30,730 nt of DNA from positions 872,856 to 903,585 of the forward strand of contig NC_049984.1 in the NCBI RefSeq assembly GCF_000003815.2, written 5' to 3'. The position numbers and the translations under genes are program-made. Below the pieces are notes generated by a model. It saw only the letters and a list, made by a program, of their open reading frames with translations, searched no databases and was not told the DNA's origin. The number at the start of each line of letters is the position of its first letter. Within the stretch, counting starts at the first letter, position 1. Origin of the DNA: Branchiostoma floridae. Lineage: Eukaryota > Chordata > Leptocardii > Amphioxiformes > Branchiostomatidae. Of the stretch, positions 1 to 11,200 are shown one piece after another.

Positions 1-140
1 TGGTTAGCTGTATAGCATGTTTGGTAAGGTGACTTTAACACAGTTGAGTCTGACAATGCTTGAGCAGAGATCCATCTGCAGAGAGTCAGCAACATGGCCT
101 AGGTTTGAAAGTGCTTCATGCTGTATCATTTGTTACCCCT

Positions 141-223
141 GTTGGATTATTGCCGTACTTGTTTCTTCAGGTTGTGCCAAAGTTGGATTATTGCCGTACT
201 TGTTTCTTCAGGTTGTGCCAAAG
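141..223 (+). repeat. 41-bp tandem duplication of a 3' splice site
   Basis: Two perfect 41-bp copies (141-181 and 182-222). Each holds a pyrimidine-rich tract, a TTCTTCAG acceptor (AG at 169-170 and 210-211) and the first exon bases GTTGTGCCAAAG. It sits at the start of the RGG-box exon, so two equivalent acceptors lie 41 nt apart, which is not a multiple of three. The duplication is seen directly; which acceptor is used is not known. Confidence 0.9.
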
Positions 224-1575
224 CGAACAAACAGACCCGGCGTGAGCACCACAGACCGACCTCCGAGAGGACGCGGCGGATACCGGGGGCGTGGCGGCGG
301 TTTCCGTGGTTTCAACTCCGGGTATGGAGGATACGGCGGATACTACCCCAGACGGTCCAGGGGATTCAGGTCGGTTGTGGTTTGTGTGCAGGAGAGGAGT
401 GGGATTGAACATGTAACAGTGTGAATCTGTCGGGATGAAGTTAGACTAAGTGTTTCTTTGTTGAAGATCTTTGATACGCTCCGATATTTGCATTATGTAA
501 GCTTATTGGAGTGTTACATGCATGACAGTTGTCTAACAAGCGTTAAGAATGTAATGCACCAAACAGCTGTTATTCAAGCAACTGCATATGATTTTGGAAA
601 TGGTCAGTGTCACTGACCTAAGGTGGTGGATTCTTACTGAAACATGTTTCCAAAATTACATACAGTTGCTTTAGTAACTATTTGACATGTCTTATTACAA
701 GGATGTCTCTAACCTCCATCAGTGTACTTATATAATGGTACATTTGCAAGGGTGCAGACTTACCAGTTCATAAAATGAAAGTCACCTTTTATGCCAATGG
801 GCACGTTCAATTATTAGCATTATTACGATTGCAAGATTCTCTTATGTGTAAAGGAGTTTCTCATGACTGTTTAAGACATTTCTCATGACTGTTTAAGACA
901 TTTCTCATGACTGTTTAAGACATTTCTCATGACTGTTTAAGACATTTCTCATGGCTGTTTAAGACATTTCTCATGACTGTTTAAGACATTTCTCATGACT
1001 GTTTAAGACATTTCTCATGACTGTTTAAGACATTTCTCATGACTGTTTAAGACATTTCTCATGACTGTTTAAGACATTTCTCATGGCTGTTTAAGACATT
1101 TCTCATGACTTTTTAAGACATTTCTCATGGCTGTTCAAGACATTTCTCGTGACTGTTTAAGACATTTCTCATGACTGTTTAAGACATTTCTCATGACTGT
1201 TTAAGACATTTCTCATGGCTGTTTAAGACATTTCTCATGACTGTTCAAGACATTTCTCATGACTGTTTAAGACATTTCTCATGACTGTTTAAGACATTTC
1301 TCATGACTGTTTAAGACATTTCTCATGGCTGTTTAAGACATTTCTCATGACTGTTTAAGACATTTCTCATGACTGTTTAAGACATTTNNNNNNNNNNNNN
1401 NNNNNNNNNNNNNNNNNNNNNNNNNNNNNNNNNNNNNNNNNNNNNNNNNNNNNNNNNNNNNNNNNNNNNNNNNNNNNNNNNNNNNNNATTTCTCATGACT
1501 GTTTAGACATTTCGTCACCTTGTGATTTTTATCTCCTGCAGGTCTCGCAGAGCAGCTTGGTATTCTCCCTACTAA
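212..1575 (+). CDS. C-terminal exons of an RGG-box RNA-binding protein (partial)
   Basis: The gene enters from the left edge. Exon A is read from 212 (phase 0 after the second acceptor) to 369 and encodes VVPKRTNRPG, then an arginine/glycine/tyrosine-rich tail (RGRGGYRGRGGGFRG, then GYGGYGGYYPRRSRGFR). The donor is AG|GTCGGT at 369/370. Exon B starts after CTCCTGCAG at 1542, completes the split Arg codon and ends SRRAAWYSPY with TAA at 1573-1575. RGG/RG-rich tails are known in RNA-binding proteins such as the hnRNP, caprin and FUS families, where they bind RNA and are arginine-methylated. The residues here do not decide the family. If the first acceptor at 170 is used with the same phase, the frame shifts to a stop at 243-245. 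The intron between the exons holds the 22-bp array and an assembly gap. Confidence 0.6.
855..1512 (+). repeat. 22-bp minisatellite in the RGG-gene intron, interrupted by a gap
   Basis: About 24 visible copies of a 22-bp unit (GACATTTCTCATGACTGTTT plus AA) run from about 855 to 1387. After the 100-N gap at 1388-1487 one more copy ends about 30 bp before the acceptor of the last coding exon. Variation is limited to a few substitutions (CATGGC, GTTCAAG), so the array is young or homogenised. True length is unknown because the gap lies inside it. Confidence 0.95.
1388..1487. other. Assembly gap (100 N)
   Basis: A run of exactly 100 N, the usual placeholder for a gap of unknown size. It lies inside the 22-bp array, where short-read or Sanger assembly would be expected to break. 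Confidence 0.98.
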
Positions 1576-2420
1576 GCTGGCGGCTGTAGTCCCTGTCCTG
1601 CTGAAACCTTCTCAAAATCAGCCACATAGTTACTGATGCTGGGATAGACTAGTGACGATCCTCCTATCAAATCATGCTTTTCTGATGGCCAGAAATGACA
1701 TCTTTTATACCACAGTGACTGAAAAAGAAGTGGAACAATTTGGTTCTGCAAAAGAACATTCCAAAATCTTCCCTCGTGTAGTTTAATTATGGGGTTTTTG
1801 CTTGTGAACCTTTCTTTTACTGAATGCTGATAACAGTATAGTTAAAAAAAGACGTGATAGAAAGAAATTGATGCTGTTGCTCCAGCAGAGTTCCCGCTGA
1901 CCCCCAGTAAAGTTTCCTGGGTTCTGTTGCAGTGAGAGATGGTCCCCAGTATAGTTTCTGTTGCAGTAGCAGTGTGAGATGGTCAGGCCAGCCTAGCCTG
2001 GGGCACCAGGCGTCCGATGGACCACGGGAGAGTCATGAAGCTCACCGTGGCGTGCAATAAGTGAACTCACCTGGTGCCCAGTTTGCCTGACCATTCTCCA
2101 CTTCTGTAAGATAAGAGTGCATGTTTACTTGACTGGGCACTTTTGTTTGTTTGTGTTGTTCCTCCACAGGTGGGTTCCCATGTGGATGTGGCCGGGACGT
2201 CACCCTCCCATCGGCTTGTCCGCCAGCCTATTTATCACTAGTTCAAGCCCCGAAAAATAAAAAAATAAAAACATGATGCAGAAAAAAAAGAGGGAAGAAA
2301 AAAAATTAAATCAGAAAAAAAAGAAAATGATTAAAAAATAAGAGAAAAGTTAGAAGAAATAGAGACGGGGCTTTTTTGTTTTAGTCTTTTTATTTTCAAT
2401 AAAGTTCCTGTAAATTGTAA
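1576..2420 (+). other. 3' UTR of the RGG-box gene
   Basis: Non-coding sequence from the TAA at 1573-1575 to the poly(A) region. A possible small UTR intron (donor TCT|GTAAGATA near 2106, acceptor TTCCTCCACAG ending 2170) is only suggested by the motifs. Positions 2250-2345 are very A/purine-rich. An AATAAA at 2398-2403 followed by a T/G-rich stretch (GTTGTCGTTGTCTTG) is the best poly(A) signal. Confidence 0.6.
2388..2403. terminator. Back-to-back poly(A) signals on both strands
   Basis: AATAAA lies at 2398-2403 on the plus strand and at 2388-2393 on the minus strand (TTTATT on plus). The plus-strand signal fits the end of the RGG gene. The minus-strand one could serve the convergent TRAPPC2L gene, whose last exon was not located. 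Only the motifs are seen; use is inferred. Confidence 0.45.
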
Positions 2421-3344
2421 TCAGTTGTCGTTGTCTTGATTTGTCTCCTTTTCCTGATCACACAACAAACATCTGTGTACATTACATACTCCAATAAAAC
2501 ATTCCTGTCTGGTCCACAATAGTGGTGCCACCCTGCATATAACAGTCTGATCTGTTGTACACTGGGAACTGCACATATTTAATATTAGTACAGGCAGGCT
2601 GGCATGAGGGGTTAAATACAAGCACTCTCACTACACTTGCATCACTGCAGGGTTCCAAAGATAATCAGCGAATTTTAGAGATAAAGAACAAAGTTTCTTT
2701 TTGTGTATTTTGTCTTCTAAGTCATACATTGACGTATTATGCAATATCTAAATTATGAAAAATCTGAGAAAATAAAAAGTGATGCAGTGAACAACCTCAG
2801 CAGTGACACAAATGCAGTGAGAGGGAACCTTTAGGCCATCCTTGGACCGTAGACTAGATCCCCCAGTCAATGATACATGCCATGCAACATTCCCTGTCAT
2901 AAAGAGACTTCCTATGATCCAACAGTGAACAGGACCATTCATAGTTACATGTACAACTTGGTCCATCACTTATCTGAAATCCCTAGTACACGACCACATC
3001 TATGTATAAAGCGTGACAACATCTGTAGGCAGTTAAGATACAGACTCTGTAACATTTCTTATACTAATAGTTACTGGTATTTACGTGTGGAACAGACTAC
3101 ATCAGTAAGTCTTCCTTGTGTAGTGGGACATGCTCCATGAGATTACATAAATGAGCTGAAATACTGTTGCAGGTAGCAGCTAGCTGCCAGAAGTTCCAGT
3201 ATGATAAAGTACTAGGTGCCATAACTTAATATGGCATAGACTGATTAGCAAGCTATAGGCTTTTATACTGAGGTAAACAGCCCATCCAGGGATGTCCACT
3301 TCATCAGCAGCCAGAGTCTCAGCTGTCCTGCAGCATCATTCCAT
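2421..3344. other. Intergenic or 3'-intron sequence, no feature recognised
   Basis: AT-rich sequence with only short open frames, none resembling a known protein. I looked here on the minus strand for the missing last TRAPPC2L exon (a short segment like RAFDNMV) and did not find it. Confidence 0.5.
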
Positions 3345-3540
3345 TCACAACCTTCTCAAACACCCTGGAGAGGCAACAAAACACTCTTGTGAGACACCCA
3401 ATATGGAACAAAACGCTTGTGTGAGACAGTCTGCACAGACAACAAAATGCTCCTGTGAGACACTACAAAACAGGTGTGAGGTAGCAAAGAAACATTCATG
3501 TGACTCATTTTTGAGACACCCTGGGCAGGCAAAAAATGAA
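3345..3540 (+). repeat. Degenerate minisatellite
   Basis: Four to five diverged copies of a roughly 40-45-bp motif of the type GGCAACAAAACACTCTTGTG followed by AGACACCC. A related copy (GGCTACAAAGCATTCGTG) lies at about 4158, beyond the MITE at 3600-4136, which suggests the MITE landed inside an older array. The open frame across it on the plus strand looks like a repeat artefact. Confidence 0.5.
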
Positions 3541-3550
3541 AAACGTGAGC

Positions 3551-3593
3551 AAGGAGGTTTTATCAAGCATAAAACCTTAGATAAAACCTCCTT
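3551..3593. repeat. Perfect 14-bp hairpin beside a TTAA
   Basis: AAGGAGGTTTTATC (3551-3564) and GATAAAACCTCCTT (3580-3593) are perfect inverted copies around a 15-nt loop, ending 2 bp before the TTAA at the left end of the MITE. It may be an end of an older element; no function can be read from it. Confidence 0.7.
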
Positions 3594-3595
3594 AG

Positions 3596-4140
3596 TTAAA
3601 GGTCTACTACGCAGTTATTTGCGCTCAAATTTGAAATATTCTAGAGCTAAGAAATCTCAGATTTACTACTACTTTTTGGCACTTTTGTGTCATTATTTCA
3701 CGTTTGCAACGTAGAGAATTAGCCTACAAACATTTCGTCCTACGCGGCTGTAACTTGTTGACCCTGCTAGTTAGACACTGGTGAGAATTCAAACAAGAAT
3801 CAATCATCAACGGTTATTGGTCGGGAATTTCCGGTGAGTTCCGGGTGCGTACGAAAGGTCGCAGTGAACCATGTGACCAATCTCCGGGTAGGCTCCGGCA
3901 GACTCGGGACTACTTGGATTTCGTCGGTGAAGAAACAAAATGGCTGAAACCCATCGCGGGCGTGCAGATTCCCAGGTTTTCAAACGCGCTCGCACAGGGA
4001 AAATATCGACTCCTGACATGCCTTGAATAGTGTTCCGTAACGTGGTAGGCTTGATTCAACTAACTATATAAAGAAATGGCTGGAAAATGGATTTTTTGTT
4101 TTCAGTTTGAAGCGCAAATAACTGCGTAGTAGACCTTTAA
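3596..4140. mobile_element. TTAA-flanked MITE with ~30-bp terminal inverted repeats
   Basis: The left end AGGTCTACTACGCAGTTATT continuing TGCGCTCAAA (3600-3628) is matched by its reverse complement at 4106-4136, with one extra base. Both ends sit directly against TTAA (3596-3599 and 4137-4140), as expected for a TTAA target-site duplication. TTAA duplications are the hallmark of piggyBac-type transposition, although these termini do not start with the usual CCC. The 537-bp interior has no transposase; its longest open frame (3845-4030) resembles nothing I know. The call is a non-autonomous element, family uncertain. Confidence 0.75.
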
Positions 4141-4331
4141 GGTGGGACACCATGCACAGGCTACAAAGCATTCGTGTAATCTTTGACATGCGTTCACTTG
4201 ATGCCCAAGCAAAGGACATCTGTGTAAAATTTTGAAGGAACTTAACTGATGTCCCCCCTCTAAACAGCAGTCCCACTAAGTAAATCCAGTGGTCCCACCT
4301 TTAATCTACACAGAAGATGTCTACATGTAAC

Positions 4332-5261
4332 TACGAGGGCGGTTCAAAAAGTAATGCCACTGGTTTTATAACAGGCTCATGTTTTCATCGAATGAGTTGA
4401 AATTTGGCACAAATGTAAAAAAACTATATCCTCTTGAGATTGAGATATCTCAATTTGTGGTTCAGATTTTTATGACCAACTGAGATGATTTTAAGATGAC
4501 CATACCCTTAAAAGCTTGTCAGGAGATCAGTTCCTCTAGATCTTACAATTTTAAAACTATTGTAGGAAGCTGAAATTTTACCTGTATAATAACAAATGTC
4601 TCTATAGATTACATGCTAAATTTTATGTGTGAACTCTCAATGGTTCATCTTTTACAGCCACTAGAATGGAGCGAGTTGCTATATTACAGACAGTTTGATT
4701 AAAAGCCAAATACGTGATTTGTTGAATAAAGGTTTTTGTAGACTGCTTTTCCATTAGCCAAAAGATGCGAAACTTGGCACAATCATTAACTGTTTCAATA
4801 TCAAGATGTGTGATTTTTCTCAGTTAATAAAAAATTTTGTTATGGAAACTTTAAGCAGCCCACCCCTAAACCACTGTTAATTACGACCCTGACGACCTTA
4901 CTTCACACCAGGAACGAAAAAATAATAAGTGATTGTATTTCCAAGATGAAAATAGGCATGTGGCTTATAGAGAAATGCAACTTTATACATGTGCAATTTT
5001 AGTTCCTTACCATAGCTACAATTTATTTAGAGACATCATCAATTGCACGTTAATTGACCCTCTAATTTCTTCCGACGGGATAACAAGGGTGTGGTCATCT
5101 TGAACTCAACTCAGTCACTCATAAAAATCTTAACAACAAATTGAGATATGTCAATCTCAAGAGGATATAGTCTTGTACATTTGTGCCAAATTTCAACTTA
5201 TTCGATGGAAACATGAGCCTGTTATAAAACCAGTGGCATTACTTTTTGAACCGCCCTCGTA
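4332..5261. mobile_element. TA-flanked mariner-type non-autonomous element
   Basis: A 926-bp element (4334-5259) starts CGAGGGCGGTTCAAAAAGTA and ends with its reverse complement, flanked by TA (4332-4333, 5260-5261). The inverted repeats extend about 130 bp inward with small differences (for example CTCTTGAGATTGAGATAT against ATATGTCAATCTCAAGAG). TA duplication and the 'gaggg-gttcaaaaagtaatg' terminus fit Tc1/mariner elements. No transposase frame survives. It lies just 20 bp downstream (minus strand) of the donor of TRAPPC2L exon 4, in its last intron. Confidence 0.8.
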
Positions 5262-5281
5262 TTGTAAGCATGCAGTCCCAC

Positions 5282-8200
5282 CTGGATGTGATCCTGTCCC
5301 CCGGTGTGTAGAAGGGGTTGCACACCATGTCCGTGTAAGCGTTGTGCAACTTACGGAACATCTGGGAAGACAAAGGAGATCTTTTAACAACTTCCATGAG
5401 GTAACCATGATCTCTGTCAAAGTTCTTAAAGACAATATTCTAAGAAAGAGCGGAAGCACTCACTGTCCTGATCTCGTTGTCTCTGAGAGCGGTGTTGGAC
5501 GACTCCACAACCACCACAAACTTGATTTTTGTGTTGGTCACGTAGCCATATCTGGGGATGCCGGTTAAGGAAGAATTCCCCAAATAATCTAATCACCTAA
5601 ATCATGTGACTTTGCTGAAATCATTTTTCCAAACTGATCTCTATCTGTGCAGCACATGGCCCTCAGTCTACCTGAATAATCAGAAGTAGAGAGTGGTCAT
5701 GGATTGATTCATTATACACTCTATAGTCCTCTGTGGGGTACAGCTAAGGACACACTGTAGGGTACAACTAAAGGATACACAAGTTGTAGTCCTCTGTAGG
5801 GTTCAGCTAAAGGACACACTGTACAGTAGTGACAGCTAAAGGATACACCTTATAGTCCTCTGTGGGGTACAGCTAAACCTAAAGGATACACCTTATAGTC
5901 CTATGTGGGGTACAGCTAAGGACACACTGTACAGTACAGCTAAAGGATACACCTTGTAGTCCTCTGTGGGGTACAGCTAAAGGATACACCTTATAGTCCT
6001 ATGTGGGGTACAGCTAAGGACACACTGTACAGTACAGCTAAAGGATACACCTTGTAGTCCTCTGTGGGGTACAGCTAAAGGATACACCTTATAGTCCTAT
6101 GTGGGGTACAGCTAAGGACACACTGTACAGTACAGCTAAAGGATACACCTTGTAGTCCTCTGTGAGGTACAGCTAAAGGACACACTGTACAGTATGTACA
6201 GCTAAAGGATACACCTTGTAGTCCTCTGTGGGGTACAGCTAAACCTAAAGGATACACCTTGTAGTCCTCTGTGGGGTACAGCTAAACCTATAGGATACAC
6301 TGTGTGGAACAGCTAAAGGATACACCTTGTAGTCCTCTGTAGGGTTCAGCTAAAGGACACACTGTACAGTACAGCTAAAGGATACACCTTGTAGTCCTCT
6401 GTGGGGTACAGCTAAACCTAAAGGATACACCTTGTAGTCCTCTGTGGGGTACAGCTAAAGGACACACTGTACAGTATGTACAGCTGAAGGATACACCTTG
6501 TAGTCCTCTGTGGGGTACAGCTAAACCTAAAGGATACACCTTGTAGTCCTCTGTGGGGTACAGCAGCCCCAGGTACAGCTCCCGCAGGTCGTTGGTAGTT
6601 TTGCCGACGTTGTTGATTTTTTCCTCCACGACGTCCAGCGAGGTGTGGACCGTGTAGTGGAACTTCAGATCGTCTTCTGTGGGAATCGTCTGGATGTACA
6701 GGGGGTAGTTCTGGAGGGGGGGGGGGCGGAGGTTGGGTACATTCGTAAATACATACATTAGGGTAGGGGGTAGTTCTGTACGGAGCTGTTTGAAGCAAGT
6801 ATACAAAAGTAACGGGTTCCGCACTGGTGTTCCAGTGCTGAATAAATGGGTCGAATCGGCCTCAGCACTGGTTTTCCAGTGCTGANNNNNNNNNNNNNNN
6901 NNNNNNNNNNNNNNNNNNNNNNNNNNNNNNNNNNNNNNNNNNNNNNNNNNNNNNNNNNNNNNNNNNNNNNNNNNNNNNNNNNNNNCAGTGCTGAAGAAAC
7001 GTCAGCACTGGTTTCCAGTGCTGAACGGCCTTGTTGCAGTGCTGAAGCTCCCTCAGCACTGGAATTCCAGTGCTGAACTTTTCCGAGCACTGGTTTTCCA
7101 GTGCTGAACTTTTCCGAGCACTGGTTTTCCAGTGCTGAATTCCCGTCAGCACTCGGGTACCAGTGCTGAACTCGCGGCGGAGAGGCGGCGAGCCAGTTCA
7201 AAGGTCATTCAGCACTGGTTACCCAGTGCTGAAACCGGCGTCAGCACTGGAACCGAGTGCTGATATACAAAAGTAACGGGTTCCGCACTGGATTTTCCAG
7301 TGCTCGGGAACTTTTCAGCACTGGAAGACCAGTGCTGAAAAAACTTCAGCTCTGGGCTTCCAGTGCTGACGATTATAAAGCACTGGAACGTTCCAGTGCT
7401 GAACGTAATATGTCTTTTGTACATTTTTTTCTGATGTACAGAAATCTTAGTTAGATTAGAGATTTTGACCGTATAATACAGCTGTCGATTTACATTTTGT
7501 ACCAGAATGTACCCTAGCTATGTATCAATCGCTACCCATTGATGTACTACGTATATATTTCTGCTAGTGATTGGACCCAAATTTTGTAGAGAACTGTATC
7601 AATTTACCGTTGCCGTTTTGTCCCGACTTTATTACGTTTTTAGTAGTTCTTTTCACCAACTTCATCAGGCTCCCTTTATACATTTTCAAACAATTGAATA
7701 ATTGTATAGGGAAAGAAGAGATATAGTTTAGGCACATTACGTGAAAAAAGTTACAAAAAAGGTACAAATAATATAACGTCACTTGAAGTTGCTCTTGTTG
7801 TTTTATTGTGTGCGTGCGTGTGTTTGGCAGTGTGTGTGTGTGTTTGGCAGTTTCTTTGGTAGGCTCAGTCGTCCGTGCAGCTCACGGTTTATAGTCGACA
7901 CTACAAGTGCGGTCCCTCTTGTTGTAACTAAATTGGGACCTTCCAATGACTTTTGGCCAAAAAAATTAAACGTTAGACGATGGCGATACATGTGAGGTGA
8001 ATGAGTAATGGACCATGTTTACGGCTCGAGCTGCGGTAGATATCTTCAAGTTCAAGTTCAAGTTCAAGTTTATTTATTTTACCAGGGAATACCTCAGATC
8101 CATTGATCTGATTTTCAGGTATCCCTGGACACACATTAAAAATTACATGACACAGTTTAAACCCAACAATATACAAATAACGTTGCAAACAGTTACATGT

Positions 8201-11200
8201 ACAAAACAGTCTCAGTATAGGCACATCTGCAGTCATCTACAGTCCGTTTTTAAATGCTGACGTTGACGTGTGTTTCCGCTGATCAGCAGCGAGACTATTC
8301 CACAGGACAGGCCCTAGGTACTGCAGGCTGCCCTTGAAGGTTTCCACATGTGCTTTTGGAGTGTCCAGCATGTGAGGGTCGAAGTTGTAGAGCTGTTTCG
8401 TAGCAGTGCGAGTACGAACTCTAAGCACTGGGGGCGACAGCCATTTGAACATTTGTGTCATGTAGGCAGGTGCCTTGTGGCGAACTGCCTTGTGTACAGT
8501 CACTAACGTGTTCAGTTTCACCCTTTCAACCAGGGGTACCATACCAGCCTCTGTAAGCAGGGTTTCTGTAGGTACACGATCTTTGAGTGATCGCCCAGTA
8601 ATAATCCTGGCTGCCCGATTTAGCAGTTTAGTCAACTGTTGTGATCTTACTTTGTTACAATGAAAAAGTGACAGTAACCATGCAGTATCACAATAATCCA
8701 GGTGAGTATATAACAAGGTTCGACACATGACTAGCAGGATCTCCTTAGTAACATAAGGCTTAGCCCGGCTTAAGGCACTAAGGCCAGCAAGGAGCTTCTT
8801 TACCATCCTTTCTGTGTGTGCTGACCAGTTTAGAGAGGAGTCCATGGTGACACCTAGGTAAGTATACACTTTTACCTGCTCAAATGAGTTAAACCCATCA
8901 GTTACAGTGACAGTGTTTCCTGCGTGACGCAGTTTCTGAGGTGATCCAAATAACATGGCTTTAGTTTTGTCAGGGTGAAGTGATAGTCTATTTACAATAA
9001 ACCAGTTAGCTACCAATTTCATGTCCTCTGACACAGTTTCCTCACATTCCTTAGACAGGCTAGCCGAGCAATAAAGCACAGTGTCGTCTGCGTACATATG
9101 GATTTTACACTTACGCACAACCTGTGGTAGATCATTCACATATAAGCTGAATAACAAAGGACCTAACACGCTCCCTTGCGGGACACCACACGTGACACGT
9201 TTTTGCGTAGACTGCTGGTTCTGAATATCTACGTGCTGGAAACGGTCTGTGAGGTAAGATCTGAACCAATTTATCGCCCCGTTGTCAAAACCCATCTTCT
9301 GAAGTTTACCAAGGAGGATTTGGTGGTTGACAGTGTCGAACGCTTTCCTTAGGTCAAGGAACAGCGCGACAGTTACCTTCTTGTTGTTTTGTGCTGACTG
9401 GATGTCCTCCACCACCTTTTGCACTGCTGTACCTGTGCTGTGGTGTTTTCTGAAACCACTTTGGTGGGCCGTGAGCTGGCCAGTACTGTTCACAAAGTGT
9501 GAGACCTGGTTGTGAACCATTTTCTCCATCACTTTGGAGGCCACATTTAGGACAGAGACAGGACGGTAGTTGGAAACACTGTCTTTGTTCCCTGATTTGT
9601 ATATGGGCGATAATTTAGCCAGTTTCCAGTCGTCGGGAACTTCACCTGATGTTATAGACAGGTTAAAGATGTGTGCTAACGGTTTGACAATTATAGGCGC
9701 AGAATCCTTAAGGAGCCTTGATGGAATCTTGTCAACTCCTGTGGCTTTCTTTGGCTTGAGCCTAAGAAGCTCGTTTAGGACCTCTGTTTCTTCGACTGGC
9801 CGCAGGCGGAAAGTCGATGTTGACTCAGGAACATGACGAAGGGGATCCTCCTCGGACACTGGGATATCCCTTGCCAAGTCTGCTGCACATGACGAGAAGT
9901 AGTTGTTAAACTCCTCAGCCATTTCGGCAGGTTCAGATATACAACTCTCGTCAGATCGTCGTATTTTCCGGACTTGACATTTGCCTTTTGTTTTTCCTGT
10001 GAAAGTGTTGATAATTTTCCACATTAGACTGGGATCTTCTGCAGCGTCGGTGATGGCACTTTCAAAATGAGTTTTCTTCGCCTTCTTAATCATTGATGTT
10101 GTTTGGTTCCTGAGAGACCGGTAGAGTTCCCAGTCCTTCGTGTCCTTCGTCTTGATGGCTTTGCGCCTTGCAGCATCACGTTGGCCCATTAGGTTCTTTA
10201 CTCTGTCTGTAAGCCAAGGTGCAGGGCGGCCCTTTTCTTTCACTTGTTTCCTGGTGATGGGTGCATGGGCTTCAGCTACACTTAAGAAAATGTCCTTGAA
10301 GGCGGCCCATGCTTTCGAGACATTAATACAGTCTAGTACCGTTTCCCAGTGGACCGCTTTCAGACTGTCAATGAATGATTGTTGGCTGTAGTTTTTGTAG
10401 TTCCTGTATTCACGTGATCGAGCACCACCGACCTCTACCCCGGCTTTGGCACATGTCAGGATGAGATTGTGGTCGGAGGCACCCCAGGCCACACTCAGAC
10501 TCGACCTGTGCCGATCCGAATTAGAGACAAATATGTTGTCGATGCACGTGGCGGACGCCTCTGTTATACGTGTTGGTTGCGTTATGAGGGGGACCAGTTG
10601 ATACAGGCTCATAAGAAATTCCAAATCTATGTATATAACGTTACCACAGTTGTTTTGACAAGTTACTAACGTGATTGAAGACGTTTTAGACAGGTTAATT
10701 TCGTTATAATTGTAAACAGCAGCTCATGTCGCCTTGAGTCGTGTTGCTAGAGTCGGCGGCTTCAGCACTCGGTTTCCAGTGCGGAATATTTGTCAGCACT
10801 GGAAATCCAGTGCTGAAACGTCCTCAGCACTGGATTTCCAGTGCTGACAGGAGGACATTCAGTGCTGAAGCTGCCTCAGCACTGGACGTCCAGTGCTGAC
10901 GGCGGCTCAGCACTGGAAGTCCAGTGCTGACGACCACTTCAGCTCTGGTGTTCCAGTGCTGACAGAGGAGACCGTTACTTTTGTATATTTGCCTGTTTGA
11001 ATATCATATTACACTTACAGGAGGGTTATAACATTCAGTTCTGATGGGGATGTGCACGTTAACTAGTAGATACTATTAGTATTACTACTATTTACCGTCC
11101 GTCAGTCTTATAATGCAGACTATGTTTCAGATGGGGTAGTTAAAGGCTGTGTAAATCTTATCATATTAAAGCAGCTCTTGAGGGTGTATTTAATCCTATG

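Larger units (their letters stand above)
6800..10987. mobile_element. Foldback-like composite with 16-bp TIRs and palindromic subterminal arrays
   Basis: TATACAAAAGTAACGG at 6800-6815 is the exact reverse complement of 10972-10987, and a third, direct copy lies at 7264-7279. Inside each end lie dense arrays of hairpin units (TCAGCACTGG, 2-6 bp, CCAGTGCTGA): 6826-7402 with a gap, and 10761-10964. Between them are unassigned sequence and a LINE. This layout fits a foldback-type DNA element, with either the outer (6800) or inner (7264) left end, into which a LINE inserted. No transposase was seen, and a target duplication beyond TA is not clear. Confidence 0.55.

Noticed and set aside
855-1512. 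CRISPR-like array of 22-bp direct repeats
   Set aside because: There are no unique spacers, the repeats are head-to-tail, and the context is a eukaryotic intron.
3845-4030. 61-codon frame inside the TTAA MITE as a gene
   Set aside because: No homology, no splice or promoter context; it lies wholly inside a non-autonomous element.
5173-5568. 131-codon plus-strand frame opposite TRAPPC2L exons 3-4
   Set aside because: It is antisense to well-supported exons and begins inside the mariner-type element.
6758-7201. Open frames running across the N gap
   Set aside because: They include unknown bases and hairpin repeats; no protein similarity.
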